This document shows positions 18,157-26,233 of a stretch of 64,000 nucleotides of DNA, one piece after another. Source of the DNA: Thalassospira lucentensis MCCC 1A00383 = DSM 14000 (lineage in GTDB: Bacteria > Pseudomonadota > Alphaproteobacteria > Rhodospirillales > Thalassospiraceae); contig NZ_ATWN01000004.1 of NCBI RefSeq assembly GCF_000421265.1, positions 248,001 to 312,000 of the forward strand, read 5' to 3'. Under the pieces are notes generated by a model. That model saw only the letters and a list, made by a program, of their open reading frames with translations, did not search any database and was not told the origin of the DNA. A program made the translations under genes and the position numbers. How positions within the stretch are numbered: position 1 is the stretch's first letter; each line of letters begins with the position of its first letter.

Positions 18157-19434
18157 TTAATCCAGAAGGTTGGGCAACCAGACGGAGATCGCCGGTATGC
18201 AGGTCACTGCAAGCAGCGACAAAAATAGGGGAAGAAGGAAGGGCAACCCGCCCCGGATCACCCGGTGCAGCGGCATCTTGGCGATGATGCTGACCATATA
18301 AAGGCTCATGCCGACAGGCGGGGTCAGAAGCCCGATCATCAGGTTGAGCACAAACACGATACCAAGTTGCAGCGGATCAACGCCCGCCGCCATCATCGCC
18401 GGTGTTATGATCGGGGCGATGATCAGGATGGCGGCAATTGATTCCAGGAACATGCCGACCACCAGCAACAACACATTGACAATCAACAGCAACACCAAAG
18501 GATCGCTTGAAAGTCCCAGCAAAAACTCGCTGGCGGTGGCGGGCAGGCGGTCCATGGTCAGAACCCAGGCAAACAGGGCGGCGGTCGACACAATGAACAA
18601 CACACTGCCGGTCGCATCGACCGTATCGCGTGCGGCCGTGATCACCCGTTTAAGGTCAAGCTGGCGATAGACAAATTTACCAATCAAAAGCGCATAGGCC
18701 ACCGTGACACCGGCCACTTCGGTCGGCCCGAAATAGCCCGAGATCAAGCCACCAATCAAAAGAACCGGGGCGGCCAGGGCGGGCAGGGAAATGACGAATT
18801 TGCGCGCAAAGGCGGCAATCGAAAATGTCACTTCATCGCGCGGCAGCTTGTAAATCCGGGCCATCACGGCGACCTGCGCCATCAACAGCAGGGTGATCAG
18901 AACGGCGGGGACAATCCCGGCAATCAGCAATTTGACCGCCGATACATTGGCGACCGAGGCAAAGATAATGATCGGAATGCTGGGCGGGAAAATCGGCCCA
19001 ATGGTCGCCGCCGCCATGGTGATGCCCGATGCAAACTCGGCGGAATAGCCCTGTTTGCGCATCATCTTGATCTGAACCGCGCCCAGCGCGCCAATATCGG
19101 CCAAGGCCGCACCTGATACGCCGGAAAATATAAGGCTGACCAGAACGCTGACCTGTGCGGTCCCGCCCCGGATCCAGCCAACCATCATGCGCACCAGTTC
19201 AAACAAATGATTGGTCACACCCGACAGGCTCAAAAGATTGGCGGCAAAGATAAACAGCGGCACGGCCAAAAGCGGGGTTGAATCCAGCGCATTGACCGTG
19301 CGCTGGGCCAGAACCGTCATCGGCAAGTTAAACAGGATCATCACGGTGGCCGATGACAGCCCAAGGCACACCGCAATCGGCAGGCGAATGATCATGAGTG
19401 CCAGAAACAGGATAAGAAGCGTTGCACTCATCAT
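18157..19434 (-). CDS. TRAP transporter large permease (DctM type)
   Basis: A 425-residue polytopic protein, the usual DctM length, with about twelve hydrophobic segments. The family signatures 'SGVSGAALADIGALGAVQIK' and 'PPSIPIIIFASVANVSAVKLL' are present. It conducts sodium-driven uptake of an organic acid delivered by the DctP protein. Its start overlaps the stop of the DctQ gene by four bases. Given its operon partners, the substrate is probably an acid sugar. Confidence 0.93.
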   Translation of the reverse strand: MMSATLLILFLALMIIRLPIAVCLGLSSATVMILFNLPMTVLAQRTVNALDSTPLLAVPLFIFAANLLSLSGVTNHLFELVRMMVGWIRGGTAQVSVLVSLIFSGVSGAALADIGALGAVQIKMMRKQGYSAEFASGITMAAATIGPIFPPSIPIIIFASVANVSAVKLLIAGIVPAVLITLLLMAQVAVMARIYKLPRDEVTFSIAAFARKFVISLPALAAPVLLIGGLISGYFGPTEVAGVTVAYALLIGKFVYRQLDLKRVITAARDTVDATGSVLFIVSTAALFAWVLTMDRLPATASEFLLGLSSDPLVLLLIVNVLLLVVGMFLESIAAILIIAPIITPAMMAAGVDPLQLGIVFVLNLMIGLLTPPVGMSLYMVSIIAKMPLHRVIRGGLPFLLPLFLSLLAVTCIPAISVWLPNLLD

Positions 19435-20033
19435 TTCTTGGGATCCTTGGACGTATCTTCAGCCAGTATTCCCGCTGACATTTCCTTGGCGATGGCATCG
19501 GCAATCGGATTGCCGCTTTCGGCGTTCCCGTCTTCGCCTTCGTAATCCGGGGCGGTTTCGGTGCGCGTGATCAGCCGATAGAGTGCGACGATCAACAAAA
19601 GGACAATGGCCATCACCACCGGCGCATAGACCGCGTAATTTGGCATGCTCAACGACGGGGTGGTGAATTTGCCCGCCCGGCTTAAAAATTTATAAAGTGA
19701 AAACAGGAAGATACCGGCAAAGCCCGTGATCAGCGCATAATTGGCAAAGCGCAAAATCGCTTGCCCGCGCGCATGCAAGGCACTGTACAGAAGGTCAATC
19801 GCGATATGACGGTTATGCAGCATCAAGGCCGGAACCGCGAAAAACACCAGCGCGACATTGGCAATGCGCGATAGCTCGTCCGCCCACGGCAGACCAAGAT
19901 CATACATATTACGCAAGATCACCTGACCGACGACCAGTACCGTCATCAAGGCCAGCATCACCATGGAAAAGGTGGTTAAAACCCGGCAGATACGGTCCAG
20001 CCCCCGATAGATCGGGGAGTTCCTGTAAGGCAT
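19431..20033 (-). CDS. TRAP transporter small permease (DctQ type)
   Basis: A 200-residue membrane subunit with four predicted membrane helices and the conserved loop 'LPWADELSRIANVALVFFAV' containing the family WADELxR motif. The C-terminal tail of ~45 residues is hydrophilic and acidic, longer than in typical DctQ proteins. I start at ATG 20033; an upstream TTG (20057) adds eight residues but has no better ribosome site. Confidence 0.9.
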   Translation of the reverse strand: MPYRNSPIYRGLDRICRVLTTFSMVMLALMTVLVVGQVILRNMYDLGLPWADELSRIANVALVFFAVPALMLHNRHIAIDLLYSALHARGQAILRFANYALITGFAGIFLFSLYKFLSRAGKFTTPSLSMPNYAVYAPVVMAIVLLLIVALYRLITRTETAPDYEGEDGNAESGNPIADAIAKEMSAGILAEDTSKDPKK

Positions 20034-20070
20034 GACGAAACCTGAAATGATGGGCAATGAAAGTCACGGT

Positions 20071-20112
20071 AAGGGCGGCTCCCCCGGAAAAATATCCCCC
20101 GGAACCGCCCTT
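20071..20112. promoter_or_regulatory. Intercistronic hairpin between DctP and DctQ genes
   Basis: AAGGGCGG and CCGCCCTT form an 8-bp stem around a 26-nt loop containing a TCCCCCGG direct repeat. There is no T-run in the reading direction, so it is better seen as an RNA-processing or stabilising element that keeps binding-protein mRNA above that of the permeases. Confidence 0.55.
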
Positions 20113-20120
20113 TGGTGCGA

Positions 20121-21146
20121 TTATTTTACAGCAGCGATTTCTTCGAAATACGTGGCGTATTTTTCGTCAAAGCGCTCATGCACAAGCTTTTCAACACCTG
20201 CGCGGAAGGCCGCAACATCAAGCCCGTCATCCGGGCCAATGATCGTCATGCCAGCTTCCTTAAGCTGCTCAAGATCGCCTGCCTCGCTATCAAGGATCAT
20301 TTTCGATGCTTTGTGACGCACGGTTTCCGCCGCCTTTTCAATGCCAGCCTTCACGTCATCGGGGAAGCCCTGCCAGATTTCCTCGTTGATCACGACGATT
20401 TCGGCGGCCGAAATATGGCCGGTCAGCATCATGTGTGACTGCACATCATACAGTTTATGGACCAATGCAACATTGACCGGATTTTCCTGGCCCTGAACGA
20501 TGCCAGTGGCAAGGGCGGTCGGAACTTCGGACCAATCGACGGGAACCGGTGCTGCACCAAGGCCCTCAACCGCGGTCAGATACACCGGGGACGGGATGGC
20601 GCGGATTTTAACACCGGCCAGATCCGCCGGGGTTTTGATCGCACGGTCGGTGGTCAACTGACGGGTGCCAAAGTAAAACGCATAGAGCACACGCATGCCG
20701 GTATTGTCGATCAGGCCCTGATTAAGCTTTTCCATGACGGGTGAATGAATATCGACAACATTCATCAGGTGATCATAGTCGCGGTACAGATACGGGATAT
20801 CAAGCACGCCGAAATCTTCATAGAGCGAGCTGATGGCACCTGCCGTATTGTGCGAAAGTGCGATGGACCCCATCGAAACGCCTTCGGCCAGTTCCTGAAT
20901 CTTGCCAAGCTGGGACGACGGATAGACGTCAATCTTGACCTTGCCGTCGGTGTTTTTGGCGACTTCTTCGGCCAGCCAGTCGGCCTGAAGCCCGACAATG
21001 CTGGTCGGGGAATTCATGTGGCCGTAATTAAGCTCAATTTCTTGCGCCTGTGCGCCAAGCACCATGGCATTGCAGGATACGGCGGCGGCGAAGGTGGCAA
21101 CGATATGCCGGAATTTGATGTGCCGGAATTTGGTGTCAGTGACCAT
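20121..21146 (-). CDS. TRAP transporter solute-binding protein (DctP type)
   Basis: A 341-residue periplasmic binding protein. The signal peptide runs to AQA-QE (about residue 35). The DctP core shows 'LYAFYFGTRQLTTDRAIKTP' and 'GVKIRAIPSPVYL', with the arginine of the KIRAIPSP segment expected to clamp the ligand carboxylate. The N-terminus contains a short duplication, KFRHI repeated, from an in-frame 15-bp repeat. GAGGAAACC precedes the ATG. First gene of the leftward operon; a palindromic operator lies about 100 bp upstream. Confidence 0.92.
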   Translation of the reverse strand: MVTDTKFRHIKFRHIVATFAAAVSCNAMVLGAQAQEIELNYGHMNSPTSIVGLQADWLAEEVAKNTDGKVKIDVYPSSQLGKIQELAEGVSMGSIALSHNTAGAISSLYEDFGVLDIPYLYRDYDHLMNVVDIHSPVMEKLNQGLIDNTGMRVLYAFYFGTRQLTTDRAIKTPADLAGVKIRAIPSPVYLTAVEGLGAAPVPVDWSEVPTALATGIVQGQENPVNVALVHKLYDVQSHMMLTGHISAAEIVVINEEIWQGFPDDVKAGIEKAAETVRHKASKMILDSEAGDLEQLKEAGMTIIGPDDGLDVAAFRAGVEKLVHERFDEKYATYFEEIAAVK

Positions 21147-21247
21147 GGTTTCCTCCCTGATGGTCTATGATTGCTTTTAGCTGTTTTCCGCGTTGGGTTG
21201 TTTTTATTTTTGCTTGAATAATCTCAAGGTACGTGAAAGTTTATCCA

Positions 21248-21280
21248 TCATCAAACATCATTAAATGATGCGTTTTGATG
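21248..21280. promoter_or_regulatory. LacI-type operator between divergent TRAP operon and regulator
   Basis: CATCATTAAATGATG (21256-21270) is an odd-length palindrome nested inside outer arms CATCAAA and TTTTGATG. It lies 15 bp before the LacI gene and ~100 bp before the divergent TRAP operon, so one site could control both. Confidence 0.6.
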
Positions 21281-21294
21281 TTTTAAGGATAAAA

Positions 21295-22347
21295 ATGCCA
21301 AAAACAACCGGGCCGATCATTAAGGATATTGCCGAGCTGTGCGGGGTGTCACCCGCCACGGTCGATCGCGTGTTAAACAAGCGCCCCGGTGTGCGTGAAC
21401 GCACCGCAAAGCGCGTGTTGCAGGCTGCAGGCGAACTTGGTTATTTGCCCGAAACCGATATGGTCGAAACCTTCCGACCCAAACCGATGCAGGTGGTGTT
21501 TTTACTGCCATCGGGGACCAATCCGTATTTGCGGCTTTTGGGCGACCGGATCAAAACCGCGGCCGAGGCGACCACGGGCCAGAACATCCGCGCACGGTGC
21601 TTTTTCATTGACGGGTTTAACCCGCAACTCCTGTCCGAGGCCCTCCGCCAGCATGGGCAAAAGGCCGATGGCATTGCCTTTATGGCGATTGACCATCCGC
21701 TGGTGCGTGAAACGGTGTCTGAATTGCAAGATGCCGGGAAACATATGATCACGGTGGTGTCTGATATTTCCGGCGTGCCCCATGCCGCCTATGTCGGGCT
21801 TGATAACCGCGCCGTGGGCCGAACAGCGGGCTATATGCTGGGCCGGTTCATGGGGCCAAACCGCGCGGGTAACCCCCATCGCGGGCGCGTGGCACTGATC
21901 GCGGCCAGCCGCACTTACCGCGCGCATGAAGAACGCGAAATGGGCTTTTTAAGCCTGATGGAAGAAGCCTTTCCCGGCATGTCGCTGGTCGCGGCCCGCG
22001 AAGGCCACGATGACCGCAGCGAAAACTACCACCACACCATGTCCCTGCTTGAAGAATATCCTGATCTGGTCGGGATTTATAATGTTGGGGGTTCGTCCGA
22101 CGGGGTGGCACGTGCGCTGCGCGAAAGTGGCCGGGGCCGCGACATCATCTTTATCGGCCATGGCCTGACCCCTGACACCCGCCGCTTTTTGCTTGAAGAC
22201 ATCATGGATGTGGTGATCACCCAAAGCCCCGGCGCGATTGTCCAAAATGCGCTGCGCATTTTCGACAATCTGCGCAATGGCAGTGACCCAAACGCCGATG
22301 TCGCCAAACTGACCATGGAAGTGGTGGTAAAAGAAAACCTGCCCTGA
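21295..22347 (+). CDS. LacI-family regulator, probable controller of the acid-sugar operon
   Basis: A 350-residue regulator with HTH 'IIKDIAELCGVSPATVDRVL' and a sensor domain resembling sugar-binding proteins, with a 25-residue substitution of the usual core ('FIGHGLTPDTRRFLLEDIMD'). This C-terminal form (GHGLTPDTRR, QSPGAIVQNALRI) is seen in LacI proteins beside sugar-acid genes. I start at ATG 21295 after AAGGA; an upstream ATG at 21265 would put the start inside the operator. Divergent orientation suggests it regulates the TRAP/VOC/RuBisCO-like/kinase operon. A hairpin overlaps its stop codon. Confidence 0.88.
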   Translation: MPKTTGPIIKDIAELCGVSPATVDRVLNKRPGVRERTAKRVLQAAGELGYLPETDMVETFRPKPMQVVFLLPSGTNPYLRLLGDRIKTAAEATTGQNIRARCFFIDGFNPQLLSEALRQHGQKADGIAFMAIDHPLVRETVSELQDAGKHMITVVSDISGVPHAAYVGLDNRAVGRTAGYMLGRFMGPNRAGNPHRGRVALIAASRTYRAHEEREMGFLSLMEEAFPGMSLVAAREGHDDRSENYHHTMSLLEEYPDLVGIYNVGGSSDGVARALRESGRGRDIIFIGHGLTPDTRRFLLEDIMDVVITQSPGAIVQNALRIFDNLRNGSDPNADVAKLTMEVVVKENLP

Positions 22348-22362
22348 GGTCAGGGCAGGTTT
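22337..22362. terminator. Hairpin overlapping the LacI stop codon
   Basis: AACCTGCCCTGA and TCAGGGCAGGTT form a 12-bp stem with a two-base loop, containing the regulator's stop codon and facing the convergent autotransporter gene. The T-run is only three bases, so termination may be weak. Confidence 0.6.
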
Positions 22363-22396
22363 AAGCAGGTGATGTCTATTGCCGGTGCTAACCGGA

Positions 22397-24208
22397 TTAG
22401 AACGGCATTGAAATGCGCAATTCGACCGACGATGTGTCGGTGTCATCATCGTCATTAGCCACCGACATCATGTGGCTTACGGCCAGTTCACTGGTCAGAG
22501 GGCCACTGTCAAAGCCAAGACCGGTGCGGATGCGCTGGTTGCCATACTCATTAAGGTTGCTGGCAAAGAACGGTTTGACGATGCCCAGATTGCGCCCGTC
22601 ATCGTCGTAAAGGGCAAAGCCATAAGTCACCGTGCCGCCGATGGTGTATTCGTTGTAATCGGTCCGCCCGGCCAGATAGCTGGCCTCAAGTGCGGCGTTC
22701 AGGCCGGTGGCCTGATCGGAAAGACGCACACCACCCCCGATATTGAAGGCGGTTGCATCATCGTTGATTTCATCGGTGAAATCATAGATCACCCCGGTTT
22801 CGGCAAACGGCGTGATGGTTAGACTTTCTGTCGGAAACAGGTCATAGGATGCCTCGACCGACGGGTTGATCTGACGGGTGTTTGACCGTGTGGTGCCAAC
22901 GGCGGTGCCATCGCTTTCGGCGTAGCTGTCGACGGTTTTGCGCGCCGCGATCAGGCCAACCGACGGTGTGATGGCAAAGAACGGCAATTCTGAAATCGGT
23001 GTCGTCCGATAAGACCCGCGAAGGGCGGCGTACCACAGTTCAGACTCCGTATTGCCCTGTACCGCACCACTGTCACGGGTGGTGTCGATATCCCCCTGAC
23101 CAAAGCCTGCTTCGGCAACCACATTGAGGTTGGCGATTGGGCGATAAATGGCATAGGGCGAAACGACCCAGCCTTTTTCCGCGTAAGTGCCCGAATTGAA
23201 GCTCGTCGTTAAGTCGGTGTCATTATAGCCAAGCGACATGCCCGCCGTCAGTGCCGGGGTCAAGCTGTAATCCAGCCCGATATTATAGCCCCAGACATCG
23301 CCGTCATAGCGGCTATCGGTTGTGCCGGAAACATAATCGTTCTCGACCGAGGTAAACGACCCATGGCCCCAAACGGTGACGGGGGATGGGGTTCTAAATG
23401 CCGACCGTCCATCAATGCCGCCCGCACCGCCGACCGTGCCCTGATCTGTCGGGCCAAGACCAAGGGCGGACAAACCTGCACCGGCCGAGCTGTCAAAGCT
23501 GCCCATCATGGCCATCCGGCGTAGTGCATCATCGCCATCGGTGATGCTGGTACTGTTGCTGTGAGGGCGATTGTTGTCGGAAAAGGGCCCCGTCAGGTTG
23601 CTCATTAGGCTCGTCGTATCGTCGTCAACAGTGCTGCCGGCAGGTCCGGTCGCCCCACCAGCGCCGCCCCCGGTCACAGCCGAAGCGCGCGCGCCGATAT
23701 TTTGCTGGATCACCGTGGTCTGCGAGCGTGAAACCGCGGAAATCACGTCTTTGCTGGTGGTTTCGTTTGAGGTGTTTGAGCCGGAGCTTTGTGCCGTACA
23801 AGTGACTGCGAAGGTCAGATTTGCAGAACCTGACGGATCATTTAAAATAAGTTGGGCGTTCGAATCGGTCGTGCTTGCCGTAAAGTTAAAGACTTTGGAG
23901 CCACCATTTGCAAGCGCTTCGCCGCTTGCCCCACCAGAGGTGACGTAGGTCGTATCGCTGCCTACGGCATATGCAATGCCGATATTTACCGAACTTCCGG
24001 TTAAGTTCTGAACGGTAAACGAATAGCTGTCACCCGTATTCCCCTGTCCCGTGAGCGACAGTTGGGAATAGGTGTTGCCGTTTACTGAGGCGCAAAGGTT
24101 CGTTGCTGCCTGAGCACGTGTCGCTAGAAAAGACGCGCCGCATAGCCCTGCTATGATTGCAGAAGCTGCAACAACACCGTTGCGCTTTTGGGTTGTAAAA
24201 ATGTTCAT
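22397..24208 (-). CDS. Autotransporter (type Va) with short passenger
   Basis: A 603-residue secreted protein. A signal peptide ends at ATRAQA-A (about residue 35). The ~270-residue passenger starts with a small beta-sandwich-like domain framed by two cysteines (NLCASV and VTCTAQ), then a Gly/Ser/Thr-rich, disordered linker. The last ~300 residues form an autotransporter beta-barrel (VWGHGSFTSVENDY, WGYNIGLDYSLTPALTAGMS) ending in a terminal Phe (RISMPF), as required for BAM insertion. I start at ATG 24208 (MNIFTTQK); the upstream extension lacks a signal-like character. The passenger has no protease motif; adhesion is a guess. Confidence 0.85.
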   Translation of the reverse strand: MNIFTTQKRNGVVAASAIIAGLCGASFLATRAQAATNLCASVNGNTYSQLSLTGQGNTGDSYSFTVQNLTGSSVNIGIAYAVGSDTTYVTSGGASGEALANGGSKVFNFTASTTDSNAQLILNDPSGSANLTFAVTCTAQSSGSNTSNETTSKDVISAVSRSQTTVIQQNIGARASAVTGGGAGGATGPAGSTVDDDTTSLMSNLTGPFSDNNRPHSNSTSITDGDDALRRMAMMGSFDSSAGAGLSALGLGPTDQGTVGGAGGIDGRSAFRTPSPVTVWGHGSFTSVENDYVSGTTDSRYDGDVWGYNIGLDYSLTPALTAGMSLGYNDTDLTTSFNSGTYAEKGWVVSPYAIYRPIANLNVVAEAGFGQGDIDTTRDSGAVQGNTESELWYAALRGSYRTTPISELPFFAITPSVGLIAARKTVDSYAESDGTAVGTTRSNTRQINPSVEASYDLFPTESLTITPFAETGVIYDFTDEINDDATAFNIGGGVRLSDQATGLNAALEASYLAGRTDYNEYTIGGTVTYGFALYDDDGRNLGIVKPFFASNLNEYGNQRIRTGLGFDSGPLTSELAVSHMMSVANDDDDTDTSSVELRISMPF

Positions 24209-24821
24209 GACCTTCCCCGAAATCGCCCTGTTCAATGCTAGGTTTAGAAAGGATGGCATTGCTTGTCCAGAGGAAACCAAAAGGTGCCATGCATTTTCTT
24301 AAGGATTGATTTTAAAAAGGTTCTTCTTCTCAGGAGTGTTTTAGGCAAGGACATTGGAAACTCTTGCTGCTTGGCAACATGATACATTGCATCGGACTTT
24401 TTTTGCAAAGACGCACTACCATTGGTTGGGTGAAGGGGGATGTTTGAAATGCTACTCTTTGTCGGGAGCCGGGAAACGCGCCTTTTTAGTTTGCTTAGCT
24501 AAATAGGAAATTAATCCTTTACAAAAAGAACAAAAGGGGATTATAGCTTGTGCATCAACACCGGAATTGCATCCGGAAGTAGCCGTGATTTTATCGGGTT
24601 CGGGCATCAAACGGCCTTGCACAAGCAGCCGTCGCACAGCGCATCACGCCGATCTACGATACCGTCACGATAAGGGGAAATCACTGATCAACAGCCATCA
24701 AAGGTGCATGGAAAAGCCATGCGCCAACGGTCAGTCACATCCTTTTGCCGCCGGTTTGGCATAACCGACTGGGTGGCGCGTTGCCGGTGTTGGGGATGAG
24801 TTCAACATGCAGGAGGGCGAC
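24209..24821. other. Intergenic region before the virion module
   Basis: This 613-bp gap is AT-richer than its surroundings. Its left part should hold the leftward autotransporter promoter. Its middle holds the operator-like site and candidate rightward promoter listed separately. I find no convincing small gene or RNA in it. Confidence 0.6.
24505..24547 (+). promoter_or_regulatory. Candidate operator and promoter for the virion module
   Basis: AGGAAATTAATCCT (24505-24518) resembles the S24 repressor's perfect palindrome AGGAATTAATTCCT. It abuts TTTACA (24518-24523), which is 18 bases from TATAGC (24542-24547), an acceptable sigma-70 pair pointing at the phage genes. The match is inferred by eye. 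Confidence 0.4.
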
Positions 24822-25262
24822 GTGACCGAACAGAGACTTTTTCCAAAACCCCTGTCAGAACGGCCCATCACGCCGTTTGCCAGCGCCGAGCAGGCGTGGT
24901 TCTGGTTTGTGCGCTGTCAAACAGCCCGCATCGAAGGGGCGCGCGTGATTGCCGATGCCGGTGAGGTGGTGCGCCCGTGCGATCCTGATGATGTTTATAA
25001 CGCGGTGATGCGTCTTAAACAGGGCGGGGCTTTGACCGACCGGCATTTGCAGGTGATTGAATATTACGGACTGGTGGAACGGTTGCCCGATCCGCGCGAC
25101 CTCCGCGAACAGCCCAAACATGATCTGTGGTGTGCGACCATGGCCGCCCTTGAACCCGAATTGATTGCGCGTGACATCGTTGAGTTGCGCCCGCCCGAAA
25201 CCTTTGACAATGAAGATGTCATGATCGAAATGAGCGGGGATTTATCACCATGCGGGATGTAG
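24822..25262 (+). CDS. Conserved phage-associated protein, unknown function
   Basis: A 146-residue protein that I do not recognise by function. The N-terminus is 'ERPITPFASAEQAWFWFVRC', and the middle ('DPDDVYNAVMRLKQGGALTDRHLQVIEYYGL') looks helical and could hold a helix-turn-helix. A perfect AGGAGG lies five bases before the GTG at 24822, preferred over ATG 24807. Its end overlaps the next gene by 13 bases. It opens the virion module, so a regulatory or packaging-related role is possible; this is position-based only. Confidence 0.65.
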   Translation: MTEQRLFPKPLSERPITPFASAEQAWFWFVRCQTARIEGARVIADAGEVVRPCDPDDVYNAVMRLKQGGALTDRHLQVIEYYGLVERLPDPRDLREQPKHDLWCATMAALEPELIARDIVELRPPETFDNEDVMIEMSGDLSPCGM

Positions 25263-25756
25263 GTTTTGAGGGCACCGTTAGCGTAAAAACCGTTGGCGGG
25301 ATGGCGCGCGACTGGGTCGATCAATCGGCTTCAGGTCGGGAGGTTTCGGTGCTGGTGGTGTTTGGCGATGCGCCGGAAAAGCCGCTGTTACGTATCCTGA
25401 AACCCGGATTTCGCCATTGCTTTGTACTGGTGTCGGGTGCGCGGGCCGGGGAATGGATTTGCCTTGATCCGCAAAGCCATCGCATCCGGTGCGAGACGTG
25501 GTGTTATTCGTCGCTATTTGATCCGGCATCCTATTATCGGGCGATTGGCCATCATTGCGTTTGGGCCGAGTATCCGCGATCATTGCCGCGCAAAATCCGG
25601 CTGGGCCCGATGAGCTGTGTCGAGATGATCAAGCGGCTGTTGGGCATTGGCGGTGTTTGGATTGTCACCCCGCATCAGCTTTATCGCACCCTTGTGAAAC
25701 GCAGTGAAAGCACGGAAAAATCAGGTCAGGTACATTTTTCTGAAAAATGTTCTTGA
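25250..25756 (+). CDS. Conserved phage-associated protein, unknown function
   Basis: A 168-residue protein overlapping its upstream neighbour, so the two are translationally coupled. Notable segments are 'LRILKPGFRHCFVLVSGARA', 'WICLDPQSHRI' and 'GPMSCVEMIKRLLGI', with six cysteines in all. The His-Cys pair in FRHCFV followed by Asp in LDP and another Cys in MSCVEMIK gives the look of a small cysteine-peptidase-like fold (NlpC/P60 style), but I cannot confirm this. It is followed by a terminator, so this pair forms its own transcript upstream of the portal operon. Confidence 0.6.
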   Translation: MRDVGFEGTVSVKTVGGMARDWVDQSASGREVSVLVVFGDAPEKPLLRILKPGFRHCFVLVSGARAGEWICLDPQSHRIRCETWCYSSLFDPASYYRAIGHHCVWAEYPRSLPRKIRLGPMSCVEMIKRLLGIGGVWIVTPHQLYRTLVKRSESTEKSGQVHFSEKCS

Positions 25757-25803
25757 TTTGTTCTTTTTAATGTGACATAACAGACAAATCAACACCACAC
25801 CTG

Positions 25804-25837
25804 CGCCCGCATGGCTTTTGGCCCTGCGGGCGTTTTT
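25804..25837 (+). terminator. Rho-independent terminator
   Basis: CGCCCGCA and TGCGGGCG form an 8-bp stem followed by five T, 48 bp after the preceding stop codon. Confidence 0.8.
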
Positions 25838-25868
25838 GTTTTCGGCGGTGGGGAATATGTGGCGGGAG

Positions 25869-25944
25869 GTTCCCGCCTTCGCGGGAATGACGCTTGTTCC
25901 TTGCTGTCGTTTTGGGCGTCGTCATCCCCGCGAAGGCGGGGATC
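25869..25944. repeat. REP-like facing pair
   Basis: Two GC-rich palindromes face each other: GTTCCCGCCTTCGCGGGAA then TGAC (25869-25891), and GTCAT then CCCCGCGAAGGCGGGGATC (25921-25944). It separates the terminator above from the ribosome site of the next gene. Confidence 0.85.
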
Positions 25945-25981
25945 TTGTGCCGGATGCTCATGCTCATATCAGGAGGCCCCG

Positions 25982-26230
25982 ATGGGAAGTTTGTTTTCGA
26001 CACCCAAACCAACAGCAACACACGCCCCTTCGGCAAGCCAAGCACCAACGCCAACGCAAAGTGCTGACAGTGCGCAGGACGCAACCCGCACCGCCCGTCA
26101 AGAAGCACTGGAACGTCGGCGGTATGGCCGGGCCAGCCTGATTGCGACCGGGCACCGCGGGGTGCTGTCGGACCGGATCAGCCGTGCGGTGAATGGGGCG
26201 GCGGGCGGCAAAAATCTGTTGGGGGATTAG
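25982..26230 (+). CDS. Small phage protein upstream of the portal gene
   Basis: An 82-residue protein with a Pro/Thr/Ala/Gln-rich first half and a basic C-terminal part (RQEALERRRYGRASLIATG, ending GGKNLLGD). This C-terminal pattern (RRRxGRxxxI..G..G, then K(T/N)LLG) is common in short proteins preceding podovirus portal genes; the function is unknown to me. AGGAGG precedes ATG 25982. It ends three bases before the portal gene. Confidence 0.7.
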   Translation: MGSLFSTPKPTATHAPSASQAPTPTQSADSAQDATRTARQEALERRRYGRASLIATGHRGVLSDRISRAVNGAAGGKNLLGD

Positions 26231-26233
26231 GGC

